Source: an uncultured Ectothiorhodospiraceae bacterium (GTDB taxonomy: Bacteria; Pseudomonadota; Gammaproteobacteria; Nitrococcales; Nitrococcaceae). Taken from it: DNA of 51,826 nt. Positions 19,520 to 27,870 of the stretch are shown piece after piece. The stretch's first letter is position 1. Every line of letters begins with the position of its first letter. The translations under genes and the position numbers were made by a program. The DNA is taken from NCBI GenBank assembly GCA_913055565.1, contig CAJXKP010000019.1:1-51826 (forward strand), in the 5' to 3' direction. Under the pieces are notes generated by a model. It did not search any database. It was not told the DNA's origin and was given only the letters and a program-made list of their open reading frames with translations.

Positions 19520-20455
19520 TCAGCGAAAACGGAGCTCATAGCCGGCGACCTCGCGCTGCGGTCGGCGAAACACGACACGCACGGCGTAGAGCTTGCCCGG
19601 GGCCATATAGGGCTCGCCCTGCGCAGCGGTACCCCGGTAGCTGGGCGGCGCGAACCAGTGCACCGCGATCTCCTCGCCATTGAGGGCTGATAGACGTAAG
19701 CCCAACTGCGGCCATGGCTGAGCGCTATCGGCCGAGTTGCTTACCGTCGCCGCAAGCACCAAGGCCTGACTCCGTTCGTCATGGCGCCGTAGTACGCGCT
19801 CGATGATGGTAACCATCTCAGGCTGGCGCGGAGGATCCACCGCGCACGGCAGGTATTGACAGGCCGCCGCGACCCACGGGTAGAACGTCGGCCGCCGCGC
19901 CAAGGTATCGCGATGGAACCAAGCCAGCTGTAGCGCCAGGGCCAGTGCCAGGACGCTACCGGCGACCGCCCAATAGGCGGAGGAGCGCTGTCGAGTCGGC
20001 TCTAACTCGGCGTCCGTCACGACTCGCCACGGCGGCGCCGTCGCCCCTGAGCGCTGGCTCTGGGCCCCGGTACCGCCCTGGTCGACGCCGCCACGCGCGC
20101 GGCTAGCGCGACGAGCGCTGCCACTGGTGCGCGCGGCCGCCGTCGAGGCGTCCGCTTCGGCCGGCCGGCGGCGCTGAGCTTGACCCGATGCTTGGGATGG
20201 ACGCAACGCGCCACTGAGGCGCCCCGAAGACGGCTGCTCCGCCAGCGGTTCAAGCGCTACCAGACGGGCATCGCGCTCCGGCAACCGAGGCAGATCGAGA
20301 CGCCAGCGCGCGGCCGCGTTGAACACCGTCCCGCACAGCCCACAGCGCGCCTGCCCAGCGGCGAGCCGTAGTGTCGGCGCCGCGACATGGAACACGGTCA
20401 AGCAGCTTGGGCACTGGGTGTAGCCCTTGGCCGAGTTACCGCTGTCGGCCCCCAT
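19520..20455 (-). CDS. zinc-ribbon (MJ0042-type) plus DUF3426 membrane protein
   Basis: A 311-residue protein. It has an N-terminal zinc ribbon with two CxxC pairs (YTQCPSCLTVF and ARCGLCGTVFN, about residues 15-45), a long disordered linker rich in A, S, R and Q (about 60-175), one transmembrane helix (about 184-203), and a C-terminal DUF3426 beta domain (about 205-311). The last is expected outside the inner membrane. The function is unknown. The family is regularly found between prmA and fis in gammaproteobacteria, as here (14 bp after prmA). One suggestion is a link between cytosolic metal or redox state and the envelope, but that is speculation. Confidence 0.85.
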   Translation of the reverse strand: MGADSGNSAKGYTQCPSCLTVFHVAAPTLRLAAGQARCGLCGTVFNAAARWRLDLPRLPERDARLVALEPLAEQPSSGRLSGALRPSQASGQAQRRRPAEADASTAAARTSGSARRASRARGGVDQGGTGAQSQRSGATAPPWRVVTDAELEPTRQRSSAYWAVAGSVLALALALQLAWFHRDTLARRPTFYPWVAAACQYLPCAVDPPRQPEMVTIIERVLRRHDERSQALVLAATVSNSADSAQPWPQLGLRLSALNGEEIAVHWFAPPSYRGTAAQGEPYMAPGKLYAVRVVFRRPQREVAGYELRFR

Positions 20456-20469
20456 TGGTTGCCGGCGCG

Positions 20470-21351
20470 TCAGACCGCGCGTCCGTCCAAGCGGAACCAG
20501 CCCTCCGGTCCCGGCTCGCGATGGAACATAAACGCCGGCCCGAACGCCTCTTCCACGCCGGCGACCTGGTCGCCGAGCACCCCGGCCAAGATCAGCCGAC
20601 CGCCAGGCCGCTCGACAAGGCCCGCCAGGCGGCCGGCGTTGGCGATCAGCACCCCGGAGACGATATTGGCAACAACAAGCGACGCCGCCGCGGGCATCGG
20701 CTCATCGGCATGTAATAGCGTCAGCCCATCGGAGACACCGTTACGCTCGGCATTCGCCTCGCTAGCGACTAGCGCCTGGGGATCGTTATCCACCGCAACA
20801 ACCTCACGCGCCCCCAGCCGCAGGGCAGCCACGGCAAGCACGCCTGAGCCGCAACCGTAATCGATGACACGCTGACCCACGGGGGGAGTAGCCGCCAGCC
20901 AGTTCAGGCATAGCGCCGTGGTCGGATGCGTCCCGGTACCGAAGGCTAGGCCGGGATCGAAGTGCAGATTAATCGCGTCGGGATCAGGCGCTGCGCAGCC
21001 GCTGGGTACGATCCACAGATCATCGCCAAACCGCATGGCCTGGAAGTCGTCCAACCAGGCACGTTCCCAGGGCTGATCGGCGAGTAGCGTCAGCGTAACG
21101 CGCGGCGGGTCAGGGCCACCAATCGATCGATGAAGCGCGGCGGGCAGGTCAGCCAGATCCGCCTCCGCGTCGAACAGGGCGGTGACCTCAACGCGTGGCC
21201 AAAGGGGTTGCTCCCCCGGAGCCGGCTCGAGTAACGGCGCGTCAGCGGCATCGGCAAGGGTTATCGAGATAGCGCCCAGCGCTTCCATCACCGCCTCGAC
21301 GCCGTCACTGTGCTCCGGCGCCACCTCCAGACTGACCTGCTGCCAGCTCAT
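20470..21351 (-). CDS. prmA: ribosomal protein L11 methyltransferase
   Basis: SAM-dependent methyltransferase of 293 residues that trimethylates lysines and the N-terminus of ribosomal protein L11. The N-terminal substrate-recognition domain begins MSWQQVSLEVAPEHSDGVEAVMEALGA. The SAM-binding motif is VIDYGCGSGVLAVAALRLG, and the catalytic-loop motif is VVANIVSGVL (N-I-x pattern of PrmA). AccB and accC, the usual upstream neighbours, are missing; a small unknown protein gene lies 16 bp upstream instead. Confidence 0.95.
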   Translation of the reverse strand: MSWQQVSLEVAPEHSDGVEAVMEALGAISITLADAADAPLLEPAPGEQPLWPRVEVTALFDAEADLADLPAALHRSIGGPDPPRVTLTLLADQPWERAWLDDFQAMRFGDDLWIVPSGCAAPDPDAINLHFDPGLAFGTGTHPTTALCLNWLAATPPVGQRVIDYGCGSGVLAVAALRLGAREVVAVDNDPQALVASEANAERNGVSDGLTLLHADEPMPAAASLVVANIVSGVLIANAGRLAGLVERPGGRLILAGVLGDQVAGVEEAFGPAFMFHREPGPEGWFRLDGRAV

Positions 21352-21367
21352 GGCCGCTCACGGCAAA

Positions 21368-21691
21368 TCAACACGGCTCAACACAGCGAGCCGCCTGCTC
21401 ACGGGTGTAGAAGCAGCCACCCCGCTCGAACCCAACAACCACCGTCTCCCGCAGTGCAACGGGCAGGCCCTCGCCATCACGCTCGGCAACGAGGGCGTCC
21501 GGCAGGCCGTCGAGCCGGTGCCAAGGCGCCGGATTGCCGTCGGCATCCATCGACAGGTAGATAATGCCGGTCATCCTATCCATGAACGCGGGCGCGAATC
21601 CCGCCGACTGGTTGTTCTCGCTGACGCCCCCCGTGTTCTCGTAGCGGCGACGCTCATCGATTATGTCTGCCGTGCCAATCGCCCGAGCCAT
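21368..21691 (-). CDS. conserved small protein of unknown function
   Basis: A 107-residue soluble acidic protein. No catalytic motif is recognised. The middle reads like a beta-rich domain: TGIIYLSMDADGNPAPWHRL, then a helix-forming LPDALV segment and RETVVVGFERGGCFYTREQAA. Similar short proteins with a GxxYLSxxADGxPAPxHxLDGLP pattern occur in other proteobacteria, to my recollection without known function. The start has GGGAGGTG about 6 nt upstream. It lies 16 bp upstream of prmA in the same direction and probably shares its transcript. Confidence 0.7.
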   Translation of the reverse strand: MARAIGTADIIDERRRYENTGGVSENNQSAGFAPAFMDRMTGIIYLSMDADGNPAPWHRLDGLPDALVAERDGEGLPVALRETVVVGFERGGCFYTREQAARCVEPC

Positions 21692-21807
21692 CGAGCACCT
21701 CCCTTGGGTTTCGGGATCTGGTACGCCGTCATCGGCAGTAGGCCACCGAGTCTAGGCGCCCCCATCCCGAATGCCAACCACGTCACAACCGGCGCCGCGG
21801 GGGTGCG

Positions 21808-22338
21808 TCAACCGCTCTGATAGCGCTTGACGGCGGCATTGATCTCTTCGCGCGCCGCCTCAGGGCCTTTCCAGCCCTCGATGCGCACCCACTTACCCGG
21901 CTCCAGATCCTTGTAGTGCTCAAAGAAATGACCAATTTGGTCGAGCACAACCTGGGGGAAATCATCGGGCTTAGTGATGTGCTCATACATCGGCGTCAGC
22001 TTAGACACCGGCACGGCCAGGAGCTTGGCATCCTGACCCTCTTCGTCGCTCATCTCGAGCACACCGACGGGCCGACAACGAACGACCGACCCCGTGATCA
22101 CGGGGAAGGGCGTTATCACCAGCACATCCGAGGGATCCTCGTCGTCACACAGCGTATTGGGGACATAGCCATAATTGCACGGATAGTGCATCGCGGTTGG
22201 CATAAACCGGTCGACGGTCATTACGCCCGTATCCTTGTCGACCTCGTACTTAATCGGATTGGCCTCGGCCGGGATCTCGATGACGACGTTAATATCGTCC
22301 GGCGGATTCTTGCCTGCCGGGACATTATTGTAGGCCAT
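21808..22338 (-). CDS. ppa: inorganic pyrophosphatase (family I)
   Basis: Soluble Mg-dependent enzyme of 176 residues that hydrolyses pyrophosphate and so drives biosynthesis. The signature [15 protein letters not shown] (family DxDPxDVLV) carries the metal-binding aspartates. [18 protein letters not shown] and [12 protein letters not shown] are also family-typical. Length equals E. coli PPase. The start at 22338 ([23 protein letters not shown]) has AGGAGG about 10 nt upstream; the longer open frame upstream would run into the repeat element at 22438-22598 and is rejected. Confidence 0.97.
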   Translation of the reverse strand: MAYNNVPAGKNPPDDINVVIEIPAEANPIKYEVDKDTGVMTVDRFMPTAMHYPCNYGYVPNTLCDDEDPSDVLVITPFPVITGSVVRCRPVGVLEMSDEEGQDAKLLAVPVSKLTPMYEHITKPDDFPQVVLDQIGHFFEHYKDLEPGKWVRIEGWKGPEAAREEINAAVKRYQSG

Positions 22339-22437
22339 AAAACCTGCCTCCTGTCTTGGTGTTGCTGTTAGGCAAACACTGCCGGTGCCGCGTAGAACGC
22401 AGGATTCTAACGCAACCAGGTCCGAACGTCGCGGCCA

Positions 22438-22598
22438 CCGGGGAAACGCTGAACCATTCGCACGAGCCTGTAACCCCTGGGCACGCATTCAGGCACGGCG
22501 CGACGCGCGACGCTGTTGCTGGTGGTACGATCAAGCTTCGCGACGCCGCCTGCGAGCGCCGCCATGACGCCCGCGAGAATGATTCAGCGTCGCCCTAG
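22438..22598. mobile_element. MITE-like element, copy A
   Basis: A 161-bp non-coding element. The left end CCGGGGAAACGCTGAACCAT pairs with a right end whose reverse complement is CTAGGGCGACGCTGAATCAT (15 of 20 positions identical). The terminal CTAG on the right (22595-22598) contains the TAG stop of cfa. The left CTAG is degenerate (CCGG). The interior is GC-rich with short palindromes and no ORF of note. It lies between cfa (upstream) and ppa (downstream), both on minus. Confidence 0.75.
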
Positions 22599-23809
22599 CC
22601 GACCTGATGCATGCCGGCTGGTGCGGCAGCTAGCGTGGGCGTGTCGTACAGAAAATCGCGCGTCAGCGGCACGGCCTGCTGATCGCGCGCCAGCTGGAAC
22701 TGGAACACCGCCATATCGCGCCAATGGAAGGCCGCCTCGCTCACCGCGAGGTAGAATTCCCACATTCGGCAGAATGTCTCGCCCTTGTGCGCCGCGACCG
22801 ATGCCCGGACCTGCTGGAAGCGTTGCTGCCAGGCCGCCAGTGTTTTGGCGTAGTGCAGACGCAACACCTCGACATCGGTCGTTAGCATGGATTGACGCTC
22901 GATACAGGCCAGGACCTCAGACATCGCGGGGATATAGCCTCCGGGAAAGATATAACGCCGAATCCAGGGATTGGTCAGCCCGGGCGGCGTATTCCGCCCT
23001 ATGGTATGGATAAGCGCCACCCCGTCGTGGGTAAGCAGATTATCGACGCAACGGAAGTAGGTATCGTAGAACTGCGTGCCGACGTGCTCGAACATACCGA
23101 CACTAACGACGCGGTCGTAGCTCTCGCGGATATCGCGATAATCGGCCATGCGGATGTCGACGCGGTCATCCAGGCCCTGGGCACTAACTCGCTCACGCGC
23201 CAAGCGATGCTGCTCACGCGACAGCGTTAATCCGGTTACGGCCACATCGCTTTGCTGCGCCAGATACATGGCGAGCCCGCCCCAGCCACAACCGATATCG
23301 AGCACGCGCTGACCGGGTTCCAGACAAAGCTTGCGGCGTATGTGCTCCTTCTTGGCGAGTTGCGCCTGCTCCAACGAGATATCGGCGCGGGGCCAATAGG
23401 CGCAGGAGTACTGCATATCCTCATCCAGGAACTGGCGGAAGACCCATTCCTCGATATCGTAGTGATGGGCGATATTACGCTGAGCCGCCTCGCGCCGGTT
23501 CCACTGCTGTAACGGCCGCAACAACCCCTTGGCCAGACGCCGCCAGCCGCGTACCGGATCCTGGCCGAGATTCTTAATGAGCACTTCCAGAAGGGCCAAT
23601 AGATCGGGGCTGCTCCAGGCCTCGTCCATATAGGCCTGCCCGAGCATGAATTCGGGATCCGCCGCGATGTGCTTGAGGCATGCCGTGTCATGGATCTGCA
23701 TACAGGCCTGCGGCTGGCCGTCGCCGTAATGCAGCGACTCGCCATCCGGCAACTCGACCACAACGCTCCCGTGATGAATCCGGCCGCGGAAAACCTTATC
23801 CAGAATCAT
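22595..23809 (-). CDS. cfa: cyclopropane-fatty-acyl-phospholipid synthase
   Basis: SAM-dependent enzyme of about 404 residues that converts unsaturated acyl chains in membrane phospholipids to cyclopropane chains, a stress adaptation. The SAM motif is VLDIGCGWGGLAMYLAQ. Family segments YSCAYWP, VGMFEHVG and YIFPGGYIP are present. ATG 23809 has GAGG 8 nt upstream; ATG 23827 is in frame with a weaker site, and the frame stays open further upstream into repeat copy B. The TAG stop is the first three bases of the CTAG that ends repeat copy A. Confidence 0.95.
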   Translation of the reverse strand: MILDKVFRGRIHHGSVVVELPDGESLHYGDGQPQACMQIHDTACLKHIAADPEFMLGQAYMDEAWSSPDLLALLEVLIKNLGQDPVRGWRRLAKGLLRPLQQWNRREAAQRNIAHHYDIEEWVFRQFLDEDMQYSCAYWPRADISLEQAQLAKKEHIRRKLCLEPGQRVLDIGCGWGGLAMYLAQQSDVAVTGLTLSREQHRLARERVSAQGLDDRVDIRMADYRDIRESYDRVVSVGMFEHVGTQFYDTYFRCVDNLLTHDGVALIHTIGRNTPPGLTNPWIRRYIFPGGYIPAMSEVLACIERQSMLTTDVEVLRLHYAKTLAAWQQRFQQVRASVAAHKGETFCRMWEFYLAVSEAAFHWRDMAVFQFQLARDQQAVPLTRDFLYDTPTLAAAPAGMHQVG

Positions 23810-23876
23810 CGCCACCGCCTCTGTCATCCTGTTTGTTAGTGCCAGCCCAGAAGGCCGAGCGTCCATCGCCGACGAG

Positions 23877-24043
23877 CTAGGGAAACGCTCAACCATTGCC
23901 GCGAGCCTCTGGCAGCTGAGCGCGCGCCGGCAGGGCGCGGCGCGCCGTGCTGCGCTGGCTGCACACTCAAGCGACGCAACAGCAACTGCGCGCGCGCTCC
24001 GCGGCCTCGACGAGCGCGCGGGAATCATTCAGCGTTTACCTAG
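23877..24043. mobile_element. MITE-like element, copy B
   Basis: A 167-bp element bounded by CTAG on both sides (23877-23880 and 24040-24043). Left end CTAGGGAAACGCTCAACCAT; right-end reverse complement CTAGGTAAACGCTGAATGAT (16 of 20 identical). The sub-terminal part GCGAGCCTCTGGCAG resembles that of copies A and C. It lies in the divergent gap between cfa and the small membrane protein gene, so it may separate or affect their promoters. Confidence 0.8.
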
Positions 24044-24122
24044 TATCATCGATGGCACGCCTGCGCGCCGAGACTTTGGCGCGATCGACACAATTTTGCA
24101 AACTGCGCCGGGGTAGGACGTT

Positions 24123-24632
24123 ATGCCTGTGATTCAATCTCTGGTGGCGATCACCGCCTTACGGCGCGGCCCCCAGGATCTTCCCTACTCCCTCGGCCTG
24201 CTCGCTGCCGTCGTCGCCATCGACGCCACCCTGCATCTCGCCGCGCTCACCCTGGCCCCGGGGTACTCGGACCAAACCAGCGTGTGGCTGCCACTGATCG
24301 TTGGCCTCGGCTACACAGCGCTATTCTTCGATGGCGTCCTCCAGCTCCGCGATCTCGGCCACCGACGCGTGCAAACGCTGACGGCGGTATTCGGCACCGA
24401 TGGCGTCATCGGCCTGGTCCTTATCATTCCGCTAGCCCTCGCGGATTGGCAATCGCCAACCTCATCGGCGCTCGCAGCCATCGCCATGGCCGCAACCGTA
24501 TGGCAGCTGGCGGTCCTGACCCACGTCCTAAGCCATGCCCTCGCCGCGCGACTGCCGGAGGCCATTGGCTGGACCCTGGCGTACGGCACCGGCACGGTCG
24601 TGTTGCACCTATTAGTAGCGGGCAGTACCTAA
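24123..24632 (+). CDS. small integral membrane protein of unknown function
   Basis: A 169-residue protein that is mostly hydrophobic, with about five membrane helices (roughly residues 20-45, 55-72, 85-108, 114-135 and 145-165). No recognised motif. The layout resembles small Yip1-like or DUF-type membrane proteins, but I cannot name the family. The ATG is preceded by a GGGG/GGA stretch about 6 nt upstream. The TAA overlaps the ATG of mpl by one base, so the two are translationally coupled and probably share a promoter in 24044-24122, just right of repeat copy B. Confidence 0.7.
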   Translation: MPVIQSLVAITALRRGPQDLPYSLGLLAAVVAIDATLHLAALTLAPGYSDQTSVWLPLIVGLGYTALFFDGVLQLRDLGHRRVQTLTAVFGTDGVIGLVLIIPLALADWQSPTSSALAAIAMAATVWQLAVLTHVLSHALAARLPEAIGWTLAYGTGTVVLHLLVAGST

Positions 24633-25975
24633 TGCATATCGATATCCTAGGTATTAGCGGGACCTTCATGGGCAGCATTGCCCTGATCGCGCGTGAGGCC
24701 GGCCATACGGTCAGCGGTGCCGATCGCGGCATCTACCCCCCCATGAGCACGTTGCTCCGAGAGCAGGGCGTGCCACTGCGTGAAGGCTATGACGAGCCAT
24801 GGCCGCCGAGCACCGAGCTGCACGTTATCGGTAACGCGTTAAGCCGTGGTAATCCAGCCGTTGAGGCCATCCTCGACGAGGGCGCGGCCTATACATCAGG
24901 GCCCCAGTGGCTCGCGGAGAATGTACTACGCGAGCGCTGGGTCCTCGCCATCAGCGGCACGCACGGCAAGACCACCACCGCCAGCATGCTCGCCTGGATC
25001 CTGACGTACGCGGGCCATGACCCGGGTTTCCTCATTGGCGGCGTGCCCGGGAACTTCGACCGATCCGCGCGCCTGGGTAGCGGCCCCTTCTTCGTTATCG
25101 AGGCCGACGAATACGATAGCGCTTTCTTCGATAAACGCAGCAAGTTCATCCACTTCCGGCCGCGCACCCTGGTGATTAACAACATCGAATACGACCATGC
25201 CGATATCTTCGATGACCTGGCCGCGATACAGCGCCAGTTCCACTACCTGATACGAACGGTCCCTGGCACTGGGCACATCCTGGCCAACGCGGACGAGGCC
25301 AGCGTCGATGAGACCCTGGCCCAAGGCTACTGGAGCGAGCTGACGCGCTTCGGCACGGTCGGTACCGCCGACTGGTGCCTGAGCCGCGAGGACTCGGGGT
25401 GGCAGATTAGCAACGGCAGCGACGCGGCCTCGCTAGCGACGCCGTTACCGGGGGAGCACAACGCCCGTAACGCGGCCGCGGCGATGCTGGCCGCGCAGCA
25501 CGTCGGCATCCCCTGGCAGACCAGCCTGCAAGCGCTCGCGCGCTTTCGCGGTGTCCGGCGCCGCCTGGAGCTGCGCGGGCAGGTTAACGGCATCGATGTC
25601 ATCGACGATTTCGCACATCACCCGACGGCCATTGCCGCAACGTTGAGCGCCCTAGCGGGCGATAGGCGTTATGAGCGCCTGATCGCCGTCATCGAACCGC
25701 GTTCGAACAGCATGCGCCAAGGCGCGCATCGCCAGCAGCTGGCCGCATCCCTGGCCGCCGCGGGTGCGGTCTTCTGCCTGGATCCGCCGGAACTCGACTG
25801 GCCGTTGGCCGACGCGCTGGCCCCTCTGGGCGAGCGTGGCCACTGCGGTGCCACGGTCGAGGAACTGATCAACGGGGTCACCCGCGAGGCCCGCCCCGGC
25901 GATGCGGTCATCATCATGAGCAACGGCGACTTCGGCCGTATCCACGAGCGCCTGCTGGACAGCTTGGCGCAGTAG
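24632..25975 (+). CDS. mpl: UDP-N-acetylmuramate:L-alanyl-gamma-D-glutamyl-meso-diaminopimelate ligase
   Basis: Murein-recycling ligase of 447 residues. It attaches the recovered tripeptide directly to UDP-MurNAc in the cytoplasm. It starts with the Rossmann motif ILGISGTFMGSIALIA. The ATP loop is ISGTHGKTTTASMLAW, and the central segment FFVIEADEYDSAFFDKRSKF is typical of Mpl, separating it from MurC. The C-terminal domain has DDFAHHPTAI. It complements anmK and the M23 peptidase elsewhere in the window. Its TAG directly abuts the stop of the convergent DedA/PAP2 gene (TAGCTA, zero bases apart). Confidence 0.95.
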   Translation: MHIDILGISGTFMGSIALIAREAGHTVSGADRGIYPPMSTLLREQGVPLREGYDEPWPPSTELHVIGNALSRGNPAVEAILDEGAAYTSGPQWLAENVLRERWVLAISGTHGKTTTASMLAWILTYAGHDPGFLIGGVPGNFDRSARLGSGPFFVIEADEYDSAFFDKRSKFIHFRPRTLVINNIEYDHADIFDDLAAIQRQFHYLIRTVPGTGHILANADEASVDETLAQGYWSELTRFGTVGTADWCLSREDSGWQISNGSDAASLATPLPGEHNARNAAAAMLAAQHVGIPWQTSLQALARFRGVRRRLELRGQVNGIDVIDDFAHHPTAIAATLSALAGDRRYERLIAVIEPRSNSMRQGAHRQQLAASLAAAGAVFCLDPPELDWPLADALAPLGERGHCGATVEELINGVTREARPGDAVIIMSNGDFGRIHERLLDSLAQ

Positions 25976-27817
25976 CTACCCATCCGTACCGCGGACGGCC
26001 GTGCCTGGATCGGGCGCGCACAGGCGCCCGGCAGCGGCGAGTGCATCGGGCACCCCAGCGACCCGGCCCCGAGCCAAGGTTATCGGCCATGCCGGTATCA
26101 AGCGCTCGGTAAGCACGCTCACGCCCCACCAGCGCCAAGCGCCCGACGCGTCGCGGGCCACCGGCCAGGCATGCAGGACGACGCGCGCATCAGTGTCGGT
26201 GCGCCGTATCAGCGACACGGCCGGGGTGCGCCCGTCCAGCAGACCCGGCAGGGGCGGCAACGCGCCCGGATCCGGCGCTGGATCCAACCACTGAAGGCCG
26301 CTGCGCAGGCTCCATGCCGGAGCCGCCGTCCAACCGGCGTTGGTGAGCGCCCTGAGCTGCGCCTCGCTACCGCGCCACAAGGCGTACCCATCGAGGCGAG
26401 CGATAGCTTGAACGGCGCGCTCACAGCCCGCCTGCGCCGGCAAGACGGGGAAGACCACGGGCTCCGGATAGGCCGCCAAACCACGCCGTGCCTCGGGCCA
26501 AGCCGTCGCCGCTGCGCCCGCAACCACAACCGCTGCAACCACAGCCGTGGCCCGCCCGGAGACGACTGGCCGGCACCCACCCAGCAACAGCACGCCGGCG
26601 ATCACGATGCCGAAGGCCGCCCCGGCGAGGGCATCCAGCGGCAGCGCCGCCCCCAGATAGACGCGCGCCAGCGCCACGACGGCGATCAGGGCGCCGGCAA
26701 AGACCAGCGCCATCGCCCGGGTATGGACCGGGCGCGCCACAAAAGCGAGCCCGAGGGCAAGGAACGCCACGCCGGCGGTATGGGCCGAGGGGAACCGATC
26801 GAGCCCCAGGCTGGATCCGAGCATGCCGTCGAGGCCGGCAATGAGCGCCCAGGCGCCGACGGCCGTGGCCCCGCCGAGAGCAGCCAGCCCGCGCCGGCCG
26901 TTACGCGCCAGTACCGCCAGCAGGACGACGGCGCCCGCCGCTACGGCGACGGGCGCGCCGATTTGAGTCACCGCCCACGCCAGCCAGCGGCCCCAGTCCG
27001 TGCGCCAACGGGTCATGGCCTCCATGATCAACGCTTCCCAACCCAGGGGCCGCGCGCCCATGGCCAGGATCGGCGCCGTAACGGCGATCGCTAGTGCCAG
27101 CCACCAAAACCGACCCCGCCGGTGTGCTAGACCAGCGACAGCCGCCGCCAGCGGCCACAACGGGCGCCTCGCCTGTAACCAGGCCAACGCCACCCTCTGC
27201 CATCGCGGGAGCCAGGGCGTCACGATCAGCCAGGCCCGCCAAAGGCCCCAACCAAGGACAAGGACTAGGACCACCAGGCTAACGAGCCGAGTGGCCACGG
27301 CGGCCGCCACGGCCAGCGATGCCGAGAACACCATCCCGGGGAGCAGGTAGGCGGGTGCCCAGAACAGGGCCGAGCCGATATTCGCGATGGCGAAGCGCCA
27401 TCGGGCCATCCCCATCATCCCCGCGACGGCCGGGATAATAGGTCGTACCGGCCCGACGAAACGCCCGATAACGACACTCTTGCCGCCGTGTAACGCGAAG
27501 AACCGGATGCCGCGTTCCATGGCGTTGGGATAGCGGCGCATGGGCCACAGGCCCATGAGCTGCCGGCCATAGCGACGCCCCAGCCAAAAGCTAATGCCGT
27601 CACCAGCGATCGCGCCGGTGATGGCCCAAAGCCAGACGGTCCAGAAGTCAACGGACCCCGCCTCGATGAGGACCCCGAAGGCGAACATCCCGGCAGCGCC
27701 CGGCACCAGCAGCCCGACTAGAGCCAGGGACTCGGCGAATGCCACCAGGCCAACGGCCAACCCGATCCAGTGCGGATTGGCCGAGAACCATTCGAGCAGT
27801 GCGCTGAGCTGTTGCAT
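25976..27817 (-). CDS. DedA/PAP2/LssY fusion membrane protein
   Basis: A 613-residue inner-membrane protein. An N-terminal DedA (SNARE-associated) domain (about 1-200) has GDGISFWLGRRYG and GRFVGPVRPIIPAVAGMM (R119, R125). A PAP2-like domain (about 235-410) has FPSAH at 342-346, and a C-terminal LssY-like globular part covers about 450-600. DedA proteins are linked to undecaprenyl-phosphate or lipid transport; PAP2 domains are lipid phosphatases. Here the PAP2 domain looks inactive. The SRx5Hx3D motif reads A384-R385 ... A391 ... D395, so the nucleophilic histidine is alanine, and no Kx6RP motif is seen. The protein ends exactly against mpl. It precedes or shares promoter space with nothing obvious upstream; hemL lies 53 bp beyond its start on the same strand. 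Confidence 0.85.
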   Translation of the reverse strand: MQQLSALLEWFSANPHWIGLAVGLVAFAESLALVGLLVPGAAGMFAFGVLIEAGSVDFWTVWLWAITGAIAGDGISFWLGRRYGRQLMGLWPMRRYPNAMERGIRFFALHGGKSVVIGRFVGPVRPIIPAVAGMMGMARWRFAIANIGSALFWAPAYLLPGMVFSASLAVAAAVATRLVSLVVLVLVLGWGLWRAWLIVTPWLPRWQRVALAWLQARRPLWPLAAAVAGLAHRRGRFWWLALAIAVTAPILAMGARPLGWEALIMEAMTRWRTDWGRWLAWAVTQIGAPVAVAAGAVVLLAVLARNGRRGLAALGGATAVGAWALIAGLDGMLGSSLGLDRFPSAHTAGVAFLALGLAFVARPVHTRAMALVFAGALIAVVALARVYLGAALPLDALAGAAFGIVIAGVLLLGGCRPVVSGRATAVVAAVVVAGAAATAWPEARRGLAAYPEPVVFPVLPAQAGCERAVQAIARLDGYALWRGSEAQLRALTNAGWTAAPAWSLRSGLQWLDPAPDPGALPPLPGLLDGRTPAVSLIRRTDTDARVVLHAWPVARDASGAWRWWGVSVLTERLIPAWPITLARGRVAGVPDALAAAGRLCAPDPGTAVRGTDG

Positions 27818-27870
27818 GGCGTCAGGCCTCGCCGAGGCCCGTCCCCGGCCGAGGCGCCACGAACCCTAGG

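Noticed and set aside
26171-27094. 307-codon plus-strand frame opposite the DedA/PAP2 gene
   Set aside because: It lies wholly antisense to a well-supported membrane protein; the composition (Arg, Gln, Gly, Pro) is that of a shadow frame.
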